The position numbers were made by a program, and so were the translations under genes. Source: CAYZWU01 sp964482235 (GTDB lineage: Bacteria; Planctomycetota; B15-G4; CAYZWU01). Taken from it: a DNA stretch of 64,000 bases. The stretch lies in the NCBI GenBank assembly GCA_964482235.1, contig CAYZWU010000005.1, forward strand, positions 124,001 through 188,000, in the 5' to 3' direction. Below the pieces are notes generated by a model. It saw nothing but the letters and a program-made list of their open reading frames with translations. It ran no database searches and was not told the origin of the DNA. Positions 18,781-27,911 of this stretch are shown piece after piece; position 1 is the first letter of the stretch; every line of letters starts with the position of its first letter.

Positions 18781-20418
18781 ATGAACCGTCCTCGCGTCTT
18801 CTCCCTCCTGTCTTCTATTGCATATCCGCCGGGAAGCGGCAAGGTCCTGCCCCTGGCGGCTCTCGTCTCCCTGGCGCTGCTCATGCCCCTCCATGCCGAC
18901 GACATGGACAACCTGGCAAAGCCCCAGCAGGGCCGCAGCATGCGCTCCACGTCGACGGCCGTTGACGAGAAGGGAGACTGTGCGCACAGCAACAGGGACA
19001 ACTCGCGCGTGGCGCCTGGTGCGGTGAAGGTCGTTCTCGATGCCGAGGGTCCGGGCGTCATCACGCACATGTGGTTCACCTTCCTCGGCCCCGAGCCTCA
19101 CGCCTGGGCCAAGGAGGGCTCTGCCAATCATCAGGAGATCGTGCTGCGGATCTTCTACGACGGATCGGAGCGTCCCGGTGTGGAGGCGCCGCTGGGCGAC
19201 TTCTTCGCCAACTCCTTCGGCCGGCGCAGCGAGGTGATCAGCGTTCCCGTGGTGGTGGAGGATGCGGACTCGTACAACTGCTTCTGGCGGATGCCCTTCC
19301 GGAAGTCGGTCCGCGTGGAGGTCCAGAACGAGAGCGAGAAGAAGCTCAACCTCCTCTACTACAACATCGACTGGATCAAGCTCGACTCTCTTCCCGAGGA
19401 CACGCCCTACTTCTACGCCCAGTACCGCCAGGAGTACCCGGTGAAGCAGGGCAAGGATTACGTGATCCTCGAGACGGAGGGAAAAGGACATTACGTCGGC
19501 ACGGTCCTCTCCGTCCGGACGCGAAGCCCCTCGTGGTTCGGCGAGGGCGACGAGAAGATCTACATCGACGGCGAGGCGAAGCCGTCGATATGGGGCACGG
19601 GCACGGAGGACTACTTCCTCTCGGCCTGGGGGCTGAAGACGACGAGCACACCCTACTTCGGCACGCCCTACTTCGATCAGTGGGGCATCGTGGGCGGGCA
19701 CACCTCGGCCTATCGCTGGCATATCCACGATCCCATCGTCTTCAAGAAGTCGATCCGGTTCACCATCGAGCACTGGGGCTGGATCTCGCCGGACGAAAAT
19801 CCCGAGGGCAAGACGCACTCCTGGAACGAGCGCCAGGACGACTACTCGAGCGTGGCGTTCTGGTACCAGACCGGCACGCCGACCTTCCAGGCGCGGGCAC
19901 CCCATGCCTCGGAGCGAAGGCTGCCCGACCTCGACCTGATCTTTCTTGCCAAGCCGTACGTCGACGGGAAGCATCACGGCGTCGGCCGGGCCGAGGTCCA
20001 GTCGAACCTTGGGTTCTATCCCGGCGGCCAGCTCTTCTATCGCCCCGGCCAGCAGGAAGGCGCCTGGGTGGAGATCCCCTTCAAGGTGGAAAAGAAGGAG
20101 CCCAGGCGGCTCCTGATCAAGGGGACGCGCGCCAATGACTACGGCACCTATCAGGTCTACCTCAACGGCAGGAAGATCGGCCGGCCGATCGACCTCTATC
20201 ACGCCGACCTTTCCGACTGGGAATGGCACCTTCTCGACTTCTGGCCCGATCCGGGAGAGTACACGCTCCGCCTCGAGTGCATCGGCAAGTCCCCGCGATC
20301 GACGGGACACGCCCTGGGCATCGAGTCGATCCGTCTCCGCGAGCGCCGGCCGCGAGTGGAGGAGTGGGCGTACGACAAGGACAAGGACTGGCAGGAGAAG
20401 CCGATTCTGTACCGGTAG
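18781..20418 (+). CDS. GH172/DUF2961 family glycosidase
   Basis: A 545-residue exported protein. The ATG at 18781 has GGAG six bases upstream and gives a signal peptide (VLPLAALVSLALLMPLHADD); an in-frame ATG at 18628 would add a poor extension. Core DUF2961 signatures are visible: GPGVITHMWFT, a YDG...P.G.FF segment (PLGDFFANSFGRRSEV), GTGTEDYFLSAWG and HTSAYRWHIHDPI. DUF2961 founded GH172, whose known members act on arabino- or fructofuranosides. A C-terminal jelly-roll segment (about residues 440-545) looks like a carbohydrate-binding accessory. It is divergent from the GH106-like gene with about 200 bases between them. Confidence 0.82.
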   Translation: MNRPRVFSLLSSIAYPPGSGKVLPLAALVSLALLMPLHADDMDNLAKPQQGRSMRSTSTAVDEKGDCAHSNRDNSRVAPGAVKVVLDAEGPGVITHMWFTFLGPEPHAWAKEGSANHQEIVLRIFYDGSERPGVEAPLGDFFANSFGRRSEVISVPVVVEDADSYNCFWRMPFRKSVRVEVQNESEKKLNLLYYNIDWIKLDSLPEDTPYFYAQYRQEYPVKQGKDYVILETEGKGHYVGTVLSVRTRSPSWFGEGDEKIYIDGEAKPSIWGTGTEDYFLSAWGLKTTSTPYFGTPYFDQWGIVGGHTSAYRWHIHDPIVFKKSIRFTIEHWGWISPDENPEGKTHSWNERQDDYSSVAFWYQTGTPTFQARAPHASERRLPDLDLIFLAKPYVDGKHHGVGRAEVQSNLGFYPGGQLFYRPGQQEGAWVEIPFKVEKKEPRRLLIKGTRANDYGTYQVYLNGRKIGRPIDLYHADLSDWEWHLLDFWPDPGEYTLRLECIGKSPRSTGHALGIESIRLRERRPRVEEWAYDKDKDWQEKPILYR

Positions 20419-20455
20419 CAGACCGCCGGAAGGCTCCGGATCGATCGGAACCGCG

Positions 20456-21625
20456 TCACTCGTAGAATCCGAATTCATGGGCCGCGTCGAAGAAGGCCAC
20501 GATGTTCCCGGCCGGCACGTTGCCCTGGATGTTGTGCACCGAGTTGAACACGTACCCCCCGGACGCCTTGAAGATCTCCATGTTGCGGCGCACGTTCTCC
20601 CGCACCTCCGACGGCGTGCCGAAGGGGAGGACGTTCTGTGAATCGCAGCCGCCTCCCCAGAGGACAAGGCGACCCTTGCTCCTTTCCTTGAGATCGGCCG
20701 GATCCATGTCGCAGGCGCTGATCTGCAGGGGATTGAGTATATCGATGCCGTTGTCGATCAGGTCGGGAATGAAATCGGCGCAGGCACCGCAGGTGTGGTA
20801 CCAGATCTTCGCGTCGGTACGCGACCGGATCATCTGGACCAGACGCTTCTGGCGGGGCTTCACGATGGTGCGATAGATCGAGGGATTGAAGAGCGGCCCT
20901 CTCTGACCGGCCAGGTCGTCGCCGATCATGATCACATCGACTACGTCCCCCACCTCGTCGAGGAACAGCCGGAACCAGTCGAGCCAGAACCGAAGGGTCC
21001 GGTCGAGCAGGGCCTCGCAGAACTCCCTGTTCGTGATCAGGTCGCACAGCCACTGCTCCAGGCCACGCATGTACCAGCAGATCTCGTAGACCACGCCCGA
21101 GATCCCGCTGACCACGGCATAGGGTGTCTCGTTCTTCAACGTGAGAGCCTTCTCGCGCAGCCCGTCGAACCGCGTGGGATCATCACCCTTCGGAAAGGGA
21201 TAGCGATCCAGATCCGCGATCGAGGCCTTGGCCAGGGGATGATGGGAAATGTCCATGTAGAGCGGTGTGTCATCAGGCATCGACCAGGTCACGCCGAACT
21301 CGTCCGTCAGGTCGTGCCAGAGCCGGCCTCCCCGCTCCCGCTCGACGACCCCTCCTTTCCAGATCGCGGGCGGGCCGGCGGCGATGTAGCGGGTGTCCAC
21401 ACGGAAGCGCTCCAGGACGGCCTCGCACGGTCTGGCAAGCTGCTGCACGGCATCCATGATGACGATCCTGTCGTCGATGCCGAGATGGTCCAGGAGCTTT
21501 TCGTAGGCATCCTTGTGGATGCCCGTCTGATTCCCGCCCAGATCGATGGGCACACGGTCGGGGATCTCGTGCCGGATCGCCGCAAGCACTCTTTCGCGCG
21601 GGGTCATGGTCTCGCGGTTGCTCAA
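20456..21625 (-). CDS. Uroporphyrinogen decarboxylase-like (URO-D/MtaA-type) protein
   Basis: A 389-residue soluble TIM-barrel protein of the URO-D superfamily. The N-terminus TPRERVLAAIRHEIPDRVPIDLGG and the C-terminal HTCGACADFIPDLIDNGIDILNPLQ are standard for this group, which includes haem-pathway HemE and corrinoid methyltransferases such as MtaA and CmuA. The HTCG motif favours the methyltransferase-like subgroup, which often turns up in carbohydrate clusters of planctomycete- and FCB-like bacteria without known function. It follows the rhaT start codon region on the same strand, 15 bases after rhaT ends. No corrinoid protein is encoded nearby, so its substrate is unknown. Confidence 0.8.
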   Translation of the reverse strand: MSNRETMTPRERVLAAIRHEIPDRVPIDLGGNQTGIHKDAYEKLLDHLGIDDRIVIMDAVQQLARPCEAVLERFRVDTRYIAAGPPAIWKGGVVERERGGRLWHDLTDEFGVTWSMPDDTPLYMDISHHPLAKASIADLDRYPFPKGDDPTRFDGLREKALTLKNETPYAVVSGISGVVYEICWYMRGLEQWLCDLITNREFCEALLDRTLRFWLDWFRLFLDEVGDVVDVIMIGDDLAGQRGPLFNPSIYRTIVKPRQKRLVQMIRSRTDAKIWYHTCGACADFIPDLIDNGIDILNPLQISACDMDPADLKERSKGRLVLWGGGCDSQNVLPFGTPSEVRENVRRNMEIFKASGGYVFNSVHNIQGNVPAGNIVAFFDAAHEFGFYE

Positions 21626-21640
21626 TGGTTCATCCTTCTT

Positions 21641-22687
21641 TCAATCGCCCCGGCCGGCAAGATAGTTTCCCAGGCCGATGATCAGGGTCGAGACTATCAC
21701 CACGACGATACCGGTAACAACGATCCTGACGGTGCGCCGGCTCGACCCTTTCCACTCCCGAAAATAGAGCCCCCAGATGTTGCTGAACACGATGATGAAG
21801 GCCATGTGGATCGACCAGCTGGCAAAGTCGTACTTCCCCATGTTGGTTGTTCCCATGCCGTAGAACATGAACTGCAGGTACCAGGTCACGCCGGCCGCGG
21901 CGGATAAGAGATAGTTCCGTGCAATGGGGCTCTTTCTCGAATCGAGGTAGTTCCCCCCCGACCGGTTCCTGATGTTCAGCGCAACGCAGTAGATGAAGTT
22001 GGTGGTGAAGCCGCCGGCAAGAATAATGACGAGGATGGCTCCCTGCTGCCAGAGTGGGTGGACGCCCTTCTCCACGGCCAGGGCGGCGATCGGCTTCCCG
22101 GCGCGGAAGCCGAAGGCCATGCAGGCGCTCATCACACCGGCGAAGAGCGCCACGAGATAACCCTTGAAAAGACTGAACTCCTCGATGCTCTCCCGCGTCT
22201 TTCCTTCGGGTAGCTCCCTCTCCTTCCTGATGCCGGCGAAGCCGCAGAGGGCGATTCCCGCGAGACAGACCAGAACACCGATCAGCGTTGTCCGTCCCGA
22301 AACCGAGCCGATGAGCTCATCGAGACGGCCGTCATAGAGCGGCGGGATGAGCGTCCCGAACGCCGCGCACAGCCCCAGGGCCACGGCGTAGCCGAGGGAC
22401 ATGCCCAGATATCGCATGGAAAGGCCGAACGTGAGGCCGCCGACGCCCCAGAGCACACCGTACAGGTAGCACCAGAGCAGGCAGTCGCCCGGTGCATCGG
22501 CAAGGATTTCCTTCAGATGCGGCACGGTCAGGAATGCCACGACCCAGGGGGCGATGATCCAGGAGAAGACGCCGTTGACCAGCCAGGCGCTCTCCCAATT
22601 CCACGATTTGACCTTCTTCAAGGGGATGTAGAAGCTGCCCGCTGCAAAGCCGCCCAGTGCATGAAGGAAAATCCCGAAGGCAATCAT
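21641..22687 (-). CDS. rhaT: L-rhamnose/proton symporter RhaT
   Basis: A 348-residue inner-membrane protein with ten hydrophobic helices. It matches RhaT throughout: MIAFGIFLHALGGFAAGSFY at the start, KKVKSWNWESAWLVNG, SWIIAPW, LSMRYLGMSLGYAVALGLC and VTWYLQFMFYGMGTTNM. RhaT takes up L-rhamnose with protons. It is co-directional with the URO-D-like gene and divergent from the beta-lactamase-like fusion. No rhaA, rhaB or rhaD is in the window, so catabolism must be encoded elsewhere. With the GH106-like, GH172 and GH78 enzymes it supports growth on rhamnose-containing glycans. Confidence 0.92.
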   Translation of the reverse strand: MIAFGIFLHALGGFAAGSFYIPLKKVKSWNWESAWLVNGVFSWIIAPWVVAFLTVPHLKEILADAPGDCLLWCYLYGVLWGVGGLTFGLSMRYLGMSLGYAVALGLCAAFGTLIPPLYDGRLDELIGSVSGRTTLIGVLVCLAGIALCGFAGIRKERELPEGKTRESIEEFSLFKGYLVALFAGVMSACMAFGFRAGKPIAALAVEKGVHPLWQQGAILVIILAGGFTTNFIYCVALNIRNRSGGNYLDSRKSPIARNYLLSAAAGVTWYLQFMFYGMGTTNMGKYDFASWSIHMAFIIVFSNIWGLYFREWKGSSRRTVRIVVTGIVVVIVSTLIIGLGNYLAGRGD

Positions 22688-22806
22688 CGATCCCTCCGTC
22701 TTGAAGAAATCGCGGAATAAGAGTCAAATTCAAACATCATAGGTCTGCGCCGCGAAGGATGCAATAGCACCGGAGTGCGTGCCCTTCGCAGTCTGGGAGG
22801 AGTTCA

Positions 22807-25683
22807 ATGATCTGTCCAGCCCGCCCCTTGAGATTCTGTTCTCTGCTGCATCTGTGCACCCTCTTCTGCGTCCTGTCGGATCCCGGCCTGATCGCGGAGG
22901 AGGGCCTGCCGGAAAAAGTCGACCGGCTTTTCGCCGATTACGACAAGCCCGGTTCCCCGGGCGCGGCCGTTGCCGTTGTCCGTGACGGCCGCGTGCTCTA
23001 CAGGAAGGAATTCGGCTGCGCCGACCTCGACCACAACATCCCGATCACCTCCGAGACGGTCTTCGACATCGCCTCGGTCTCGAAACAGTTCGCCGGCATG
23101 GCCGTGGCCATGCTGCTCGAGGAGGGCAAGCTCTCCCTCGACGAGAACATCGGGACATACGTGCCCGAGGTGCCCGACTTCGGGAATACGATCACGCTCC
23201 GCCATCTCGTGCATCACACGAGCGGGCTCAGGGACTGGCCGGGCACCCTCTTGCTGGGCGGATGGCGCTTCGACGACGTGATCTCTTTCCGGAACATCAT
23301 GGATATGGTCCGGCATCAGGAGAAGCTGAACTTCGAGCCGGGTTCCGAGTATACCTACAGCAACACGGGCTACAACCTGCTGGCCGAGGCGGTGGCGCGC
23401 GTCTCGGGGATCTCTTTCCGCCAATGGACGGACCGGAGGATCTTCGCGCCTCTCGGGATGAAGGACACCCATTTCCACGACGATCACGAGGAGATCGTCA
23501 AGAAGAGGGCCACGGCCTACAGGCCCGACGGCCGGGGCGGCTTCAAGAAAGTGGGAAACAGCCTGACGGCCATGGGATCGAGCTCCCTTTTCAGCACCGT
23601 CGACGACCTTGTCCTGTGGGCCAACAACTTCGACAACCCCGTCGTGGGCGGCAGCGTGGTGATCGAGAAGATGGAAGAAAGGGGTGTGCTGAACAGCGGC
23701 AAGAGGATCGACTATGCCTTCGGCCAGTCGGTCTCGTCGTACCGGGGCGCCAAGTCGGTGAGCCACTCCGGCGGATGGGCGGGGTTCAGGACCTACCTGA
23801 TCCGCTTCCCCGACCTTCGCTTCAACGTCATCGTGCTGTGCAACCTGAGCAGCCTGAACCCTCGCGAGAAAGCGCTGCGGATCGCGGATCTCTACCTCTC
23901 GGACCATCTCGAGAGCGAGAAGAAAAAGACGGCGGAGAAGGAGGTCGAGCCGATCGATCCCGGGCTCCTCGACGATTACCTGGGGACGTGGAAGCTCGGC
24001 CCGGGGTGGCTGCTCACCATCACCAGGAAAGGCAACAGCCTCACGGCCCAGGCCACGATGGAGCCCGCGTACCCCGCGGTGCCCGAGAAGGAGGACAGGT
24101 TCTTCGTCAAGGCCTACGGCGCATCGCTCGTCTTCGAGAGGGACTCGTCCGGCAACGTCCATGCCCTCCACTATCGCGGCATCCGGGCCGGGCGGGTGGT
24201 TCCTCACCAGCCGAGCACGGCGCGCCTCGAGGAGTATCGAGGCCTCTATTGGAGCCGCGAGCTCGACACCGTCGCTTCCATCGAAGTCCAGGGCGGCAAG
24301 CTGCAGGCCCGACAGAGAAAACATGGCAGCGTGGAGCTCGTCCCCACCCAGAGCGATCAGTTCCGGACCTCTCAGGGACGAATCGACTTCGACCGTGACG
24401 GGGCGGGAGCGATCTCGGGCTTCAGGTTCTCGCAGCAGCGCAGCCGGAACATCCTGTTCCGGAAGTTGCCGCTCAGCGACGAGGAGCTTGCGGAAGCGCG
24501 GCTCGAGGCCCGATTCCGCAAGCGGCGGATAATCATGAACAACGACGGGAACGACAACCCGTCGGGAGAGGTGACGGCCCGGTCCTTCCTCGACCGCCGC
24601 ACAACGGCGCTGGCGGACAGCCAGGTCGATGCGATCTTCTACTGCACCGGTGTGAACAACCTCTACACCCATCGCAGCGACGTGTCGGAGCAGATGTGCG
24701 TCGATCAGGAGGTGAAGAACAAGGAGTGGGTCAAGCCGCTGAACGATCTGGACACAGATTCGCTGGAGATCATGATCGAGTGGGGCAAGGACCACGGGAG
24801 GGAGATCTTCTGGTCGATGCGGATGAACGACCGCCACGACTCTTCGTCGAAGAACGCCCATCTGTTCTGCCGCTGGAAGAAGGAGCACCCCGAGCTCCTG
24901 ATGGGACAGCCCAAGGATCGCTGGCCCTGCGGCGCGGGGAGCTGGTCCGCCCTGCGCTATGGTCGGTTCGAGGTGCGGGAAAAAATGTTCGCCATACTCG
25001 AGGATGTCTGCACGCGGTACGACGTCGACGGCATCGAGCTCGACTTCTTCCGCCATCCCGTCTACTTCATCGAGGCGATGGAAGGCCGGCCGGTGCCGCC
25101 CGAGAAGATGGCGGCCATGACCGCTCTCTGGCGCAGGGTGCGCGCCATGGTCGACGAGACGGCACGCCGGCGCGGCCGCCCCATCCTGATCGCGATCCGC
25201 ATCCCCGACTCGCTCGACTACTGCCGCGCCATGGGGCTCGACGTCTCGAGATGGCTCGAGGAGGGCCTGATGGACATCGTCGTGGGTTGCGGCTACTTCA
25301 AGCTCGAGCCCTGGGAGAACCTCGCGGCCCTGGGAAAGAAGCACAACGTCCCGGTCTACGCCGCCCTGGTCCGGAGACGGATCGAGCCGAACGCCCCGGA
25401 ACCCGAGGGGCCCACGGCGATCGAGATCTGGCGCGGCGAGGCGATGAACGCCTGGAAGGCCGGGGTCAACGGCATCTACACCTTCAACCGCTTCGACCCG
25501 AAGGATCTGATCTTTCGCGAACTGGGCGACCCGGCCCTGCTCGAGACACTGCCGAGGAAGGAGCAGACCGCCTTCGACGAGAACTGCACCTGGTCAAAGC
25601 CCGGGACGTGGGTCAAGGACGGAGGCCGGTACGTGAAGAGATCGGTCGAGCAGCAGAATGACGACGGGGAAAGGCGCCCCTGA
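22807..25683 (+). CDS. Fusion: class C beta-lactamase-family serine hydrolase plus glycosidase-like C-terminal domain
   Basis: A 958-residue exported protein with GGAGG six bases before the ATG and an N-terminal signal peptide. Residues about 35-380 form a serine beta-lactamase/DD-peptidase-type domain with S90-V-S-K93, Y184-S-N and H320-S-G-G. A beta-barrel tail runs to about residue 570. From about residue 575 a second domain begins (RRIIMNNDGNDNPSG) and includes barrel motifs such as YDVDGIELDFFRHP, resembling planctomycete family-10-type glycosidase-like proteins. A possible internal ATG at 24535 starts just where that domain begins. Either this is a real two-domain enzyme or two genes joined by loss of a stop. 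The catalytic serine motif suggests esterase or peptidase activity rather than drug resistance. Confidence 0.8.
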   Translation: MICPARPLRFCSLLHLCTLFCVLSDPGLIAEEGLPEKVDRLFADYDKPGSPGAAVAVVRDGRVLYRKEFGCADLDHNIPITSETVFDIASVSKQFAGMAVAMLLEEGKLSLDENIGTYVPEVPDFGNTITLRHLVHHTSGLRDWPGTLLLGGWRFDDVISFRNIMDMVRHQEKLNFEPGSEYTYSNTGYNLLAEAVARVSGISFRQWTDRRIFAPLGMKDTHFHDDHEEIVKKRATAYRPDGRGGFKKVGNSLTAMGSSSLFSTVDDLVLWANNFDNPVVGGSVVIEKMEERGVLNSGKRIDYAFGQSVSSYRGAKSVSHSGGWAGFRTYLIRFPDLRFNVIVLCNLSSLNPREKALRIADLYLSDHLESEKKKTAEKEVEPIDPGLLDDYLGTWKLGPGWLLTITRKGNSLTAQATMEPAYPAVPEKEDRFFVKAYGASLVFERDSSGNVHALHYRGIRAGRVVPHQPSTARLEEYRGLYWSRELDTVASIEVQGGKLQARQRKHGSVELVPTQSDQFRTSQGRIDFDRDGAGAISGFRFSQQRSRNILFRKLPLSDEELAEARLEARFRKRRIIMNNDGNDNPSGEVTARSFLDRRTTALADSQVDAIFYCTGVNNLYTHRSDVSEQMCVDQEVKNKEWVKPLNDLDTDSLEIMIEWGKDHGREIFWSMRMNDRHDSSSKNAHLFCRWKKEHPELLMGQPKDRWPCGAGSWSALRYGRFEVREKMFAILEDVCTRYDVDGIELDFFRHPVYFIEAMEGRPVPPEKMAAMTALWRRVRAMVDETARRRGRPILIAIRIPDSLDYCRAMGLDVSRWLEEGLMDIVVGCGYFKLEPWENLAALGKKHNVPVYAALVRRRIEPNAPEPEGPTAIEIWRGEAMNAWKAGVNGIYTFNRFDPKDLIFRELGDPALLETLPRKEQTAFDENCTWSKPGTWVKDGGRYVKRSVEQQNDDGERRP

Positions 25684-25722
25684 CTCGGCCCTGGCAGGCC
25701 GAATGACCTGTTCGACGGCCTG

Positions 25723-26143
25723 CTAGCCCCCTCCCAGGGGCGTCGGCTTCGCCCGATCCTCCTGCATCTTGCGGGGAAGCCGGAACACCTTGCCGTCATG
25801 ATCGCAGAAGTACAGGTTCGATCTCCAGTTGAGGCCCTTGCCCTCGGGATGATAGTTGAATGCCGCTCCGGCCCGTTTCCGGCCGGCGGCGCTGATCTGG
25901 TAATGCCCCTTATCGATGGCTGCCAGGCGCTGCCACTGTTCCCACACGATGCCGTCGGAGCTGGTCATGCAGCAGATCGTCCGGTCCGCCGGAAAGTCGT
26001 ACCTGGTGAAGAAGCTGATGAAACCGTGATCCCGGACATGCCAGGCCTGCATGTACGAGAAGTTGTCGATCGGAACCGTCCTCGGCGGAATTGGAAATGC
26101 ACTGAAACAGGATGACGAACCAGGCGATCATATTTCCTTCCAT
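25723..26143 (-). pseudogene. Decayed BNR-repeat (sialidase-like) family gene
   Basis: The 3' part encodes a convincing BNR-type segment (DNFSYMQAWHVRDHGFISFF, YDFPADRTICCMTSSDG, GHYQISAAGRKRAGAAFNYH). A secretion signal (MEGNMIAWFVILFQ) lies just upstream in another frame, starting at 26143. The two pieces do not join in one frame, and the protein would be about 130 residues instead of the several hundred expected. A frameshift plus large deletion is the simplest reading. The 292 bases from here to the acr3 stop codon hold no other gene that I can see. Confidence 0.65.
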
Positions 26144-26435
26144 CTTGCCGCCTATCGTATCGATCGCCCGTCTTGGGGGCAAATCATTGAGGTCTTTCAG
26201 GTTGTCAGCCGAGAGAGAACAAGAGGCCATGACGTATTACTCAGTGATTGAGTATTTTGTTCGTTGCAGCCATCCACAATATATGAAAACAAAGGAGCTC
26301 AGGCATCATAACTCCTTCCTCAGCGGGCGAGAGGCACTCTTTCTCGACAGGCACTCCCAGTAACCTGGAAATATTCAGTTCGAGGATCGCTCTTCAGGTC
26401 GAAGAGCCGCCAGCCCTGCGGGTACCGGGATTCCG

Positions 26436-27620
26436 CTATGTCCTGAACAGATGCTGCGTCCGCAGGCAGATTTTCACCAGCATCAGCATCACGGGGACCT
26501 CGATCAGCACGCCGACCACCGTGGCCAGGGCTGCGCCCGATGAAAGGCCGAACAGCATCGTCGCCGTGGCGATGGCCACCTCGAAGTGATTGGACGCGCC
26601 GATCATCGCCGAGGGCGCGGCATCCTCGTAGGAGAGCTTTAGCAGGCGCGCCAGGACGTAGCCCAGTCCGAAGATGACCGTCGTCTGGATGAAGAGGGGA
26701 ACGGCGATCCAGAGAATGGTCAGGGGATTCTCCAGGATCACCTCGCCCTTGAAGGAGAAGAGGAGCACCAGGGTGATCAGCAGGGCGATGATGGTGACAG
26801 GCGTCAGGATGTGCAGGAACTTCTCCTTGAACCAGGCTTCCCCCTTGGCTGCGATGATCCACTTGCGCGAAAAGTAGCCCGCCACGAGGGGAAGGGCCAC
26901 GTAGATTCCCACCGAGAGCAGCAGGGCCTGCCAGGGAACGGGAAGGCGGCCCACGCCGAGGAGCAGTCCTCCGAGGGGCCCGTAGAGGAAGAGCATGGCC
27001 AGCGAGTTGATGGCCACCATGACCAGCGTGTGGCCGTCGTTCCCCCGGGAGAGGTAGCCCCACACCAGGACCATGGCTGTGCACGGGGCGATGCCGAGGA
27101 GGATGCAGCCCGCCAGGTAGCTGCGCCAGAGGGGGACCTCCAGCACTTTCTTGCTACCGTCCATCACCACGGTCCCCACGCCGTAGGTGTCGCCCACGGC
27201 CAGGTCGAGGCCGAAGGGCATCTTCACGTGATCGATCGCATCGGGGCCGATGAAGGTGCGGAACAGCGTGCCGAGAAAGAAGACGGCGATGGCATACATG
27301 GTAAAGGGCTTGATGAACCAGTTCAGGACGAGGGTCAGGCCCACGGGACGGATGCTCTTGCCGGATTTGACCACCTCGGCGAAGTCGATCTTCACCATGA
27401 TCGGGTACATCATGAAGAAGAGGCAGATGGCGATGGGGATCGACACGACCGGGGCGTCCCCCACCGTGATGGCCATGCCGTCCAGCGACGTGGCCACGCC
27501 GGGGGCGATCTTCCCGATCAGGATGCCGGCGCCGATGCACAGGACGACCCAGAGTGTCAGGTAGCGCTCGAAGAAACCGAGGTCGCGCGCCTCCTTCGTG
27601 ATGTTTGCTTCCTTTGCCAT
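26436..27620 (-). CDS. acr3: ACR3-family arsenite efflux permease
   Basis: A 394-residue inner-membrane protein with about ten helices. The ACR3 signature GIAPCTAMVLVWGYLSRG contains the essential cysteine (Cys180). It expels arsenite using the proton gradient. Compared with usual ACR3 proteins (about 350-360 residues) it has an extra loop of roughly 30 residues before this helix (about residues 125-165). It is the last gene of the arsR-permease-thioredoxin-acr3 operon, 33 bases after the thioredoxin gene, with GAGGAG six bases before its start. Expression is likely derepressed by arsenite through ArsR. Confidence 0.93.
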   Translation of the reverse strand: MAKEANITKEARDLGFFERYLTLWVVLCIGAGILIGKIAPGVATSLDGMAITVGDAPVVSIPIAICLFFMMYPIMVKIDFAEVVKSGKSIRPVGLTLVLNWFIKPFTMYAIAVFFLGTLFRTFIGPDAIDHVKMPFGLDLAVGDTYGVGTVVMDGSKKVLEVPLWRSYLAGCILLGIAPCTAMVLVWGYLSRGNDGHTLVMVAINSLAMLFLYGPLGGLLLGVGRLPVPWQALLLSVGIYVALPLVAGYFSRKWIIAAKGEAWFKEKFLHILTPVTIIALLITLVLLFSFKGEVILENPLTILWIAVPLFIQTTVIFGLGYVLARLLKLSYEDAAPSAMIGASNHFEVAIATATMLFGLSSGAALATVVGVLIEVPVMLMLVKICLRTQHLFRT

Positions 27621-27653
27621 TCCGTTCTCCTCATTCCGTGCAGTTCATGGCCA

Positions 27654-27887
27654 TCAGAGCAGCAGCTTCTTGACCTCCTCGACGGAAAGCACCCTGCCGG
27701 ACGACTTGACCTCTCCGTCGACCACGAGCGCCGGGGTGATGATCACGCCGAACCGGGCGATGGCGTTCATCTCCTTGACCTTCTCGAACCGGAATTCGAG
27801 ACCCAGATCGCGCGCCGCCTTGCAGACGTTCTGTGACAGGTTCTCGCAGTTCGAGCAGCCCGGCCCGAGGACCTGAAGAAGCCTCAT
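27654..27887 (-). CDS. Small thioredoxin-like redox protein (CSNC)
   Basis: A 77-residue protein of the small thioredoxin/glutaredoxin-like family (TM0996 type). It has an active-site pair C11-S-N-C14 after a beta-strand and the cis-Pro region IITPALVVDG. It lies between the permease gene (24 bases) and acr3 (33 bases) with a GGAGG site. Proteins of this type are common beside ArsP/COG0701 permeases and ACR3 in anaerobes. A thiol role in metal(loid) handling or in reducing the transporters is likely but not proven. Confidence 0.88.
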   Translation of the reverse strand: MRLLQVLGPGCSNCENLSQNVCKAARDLGLEFRFEKVKEMNAIARFGVIITPALVVDGEVKSSGRVLSVEEVKKLLL

Positions 27888-27911
27888 CGTTTTCCTCCTT
27901 TTGATTCGCCG

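Noticed and set aside
18580..20667. N-terminal extension of the GH106-like gene to a 1335-residue frame
   Set aside because: It runs antisense through the GH172 gene, while a good ribosome site and lipoprotein signal mark the start at 18579.
22807..24520. Antibiotic-resistance beta-lactamase
   Set aside because: The SxxK/YxN fold is shared with esterases and peptidases, and the carbohydrate context and fused domain argue against a resistance role.
22804..25344. Long minus-strand frame of about 846 codons
   Set aside because: It mirrors the beta-lactamase/glycosidase fusion on the plus strand; its product has no recognisable motif and is a GC-rich antisense artefact.
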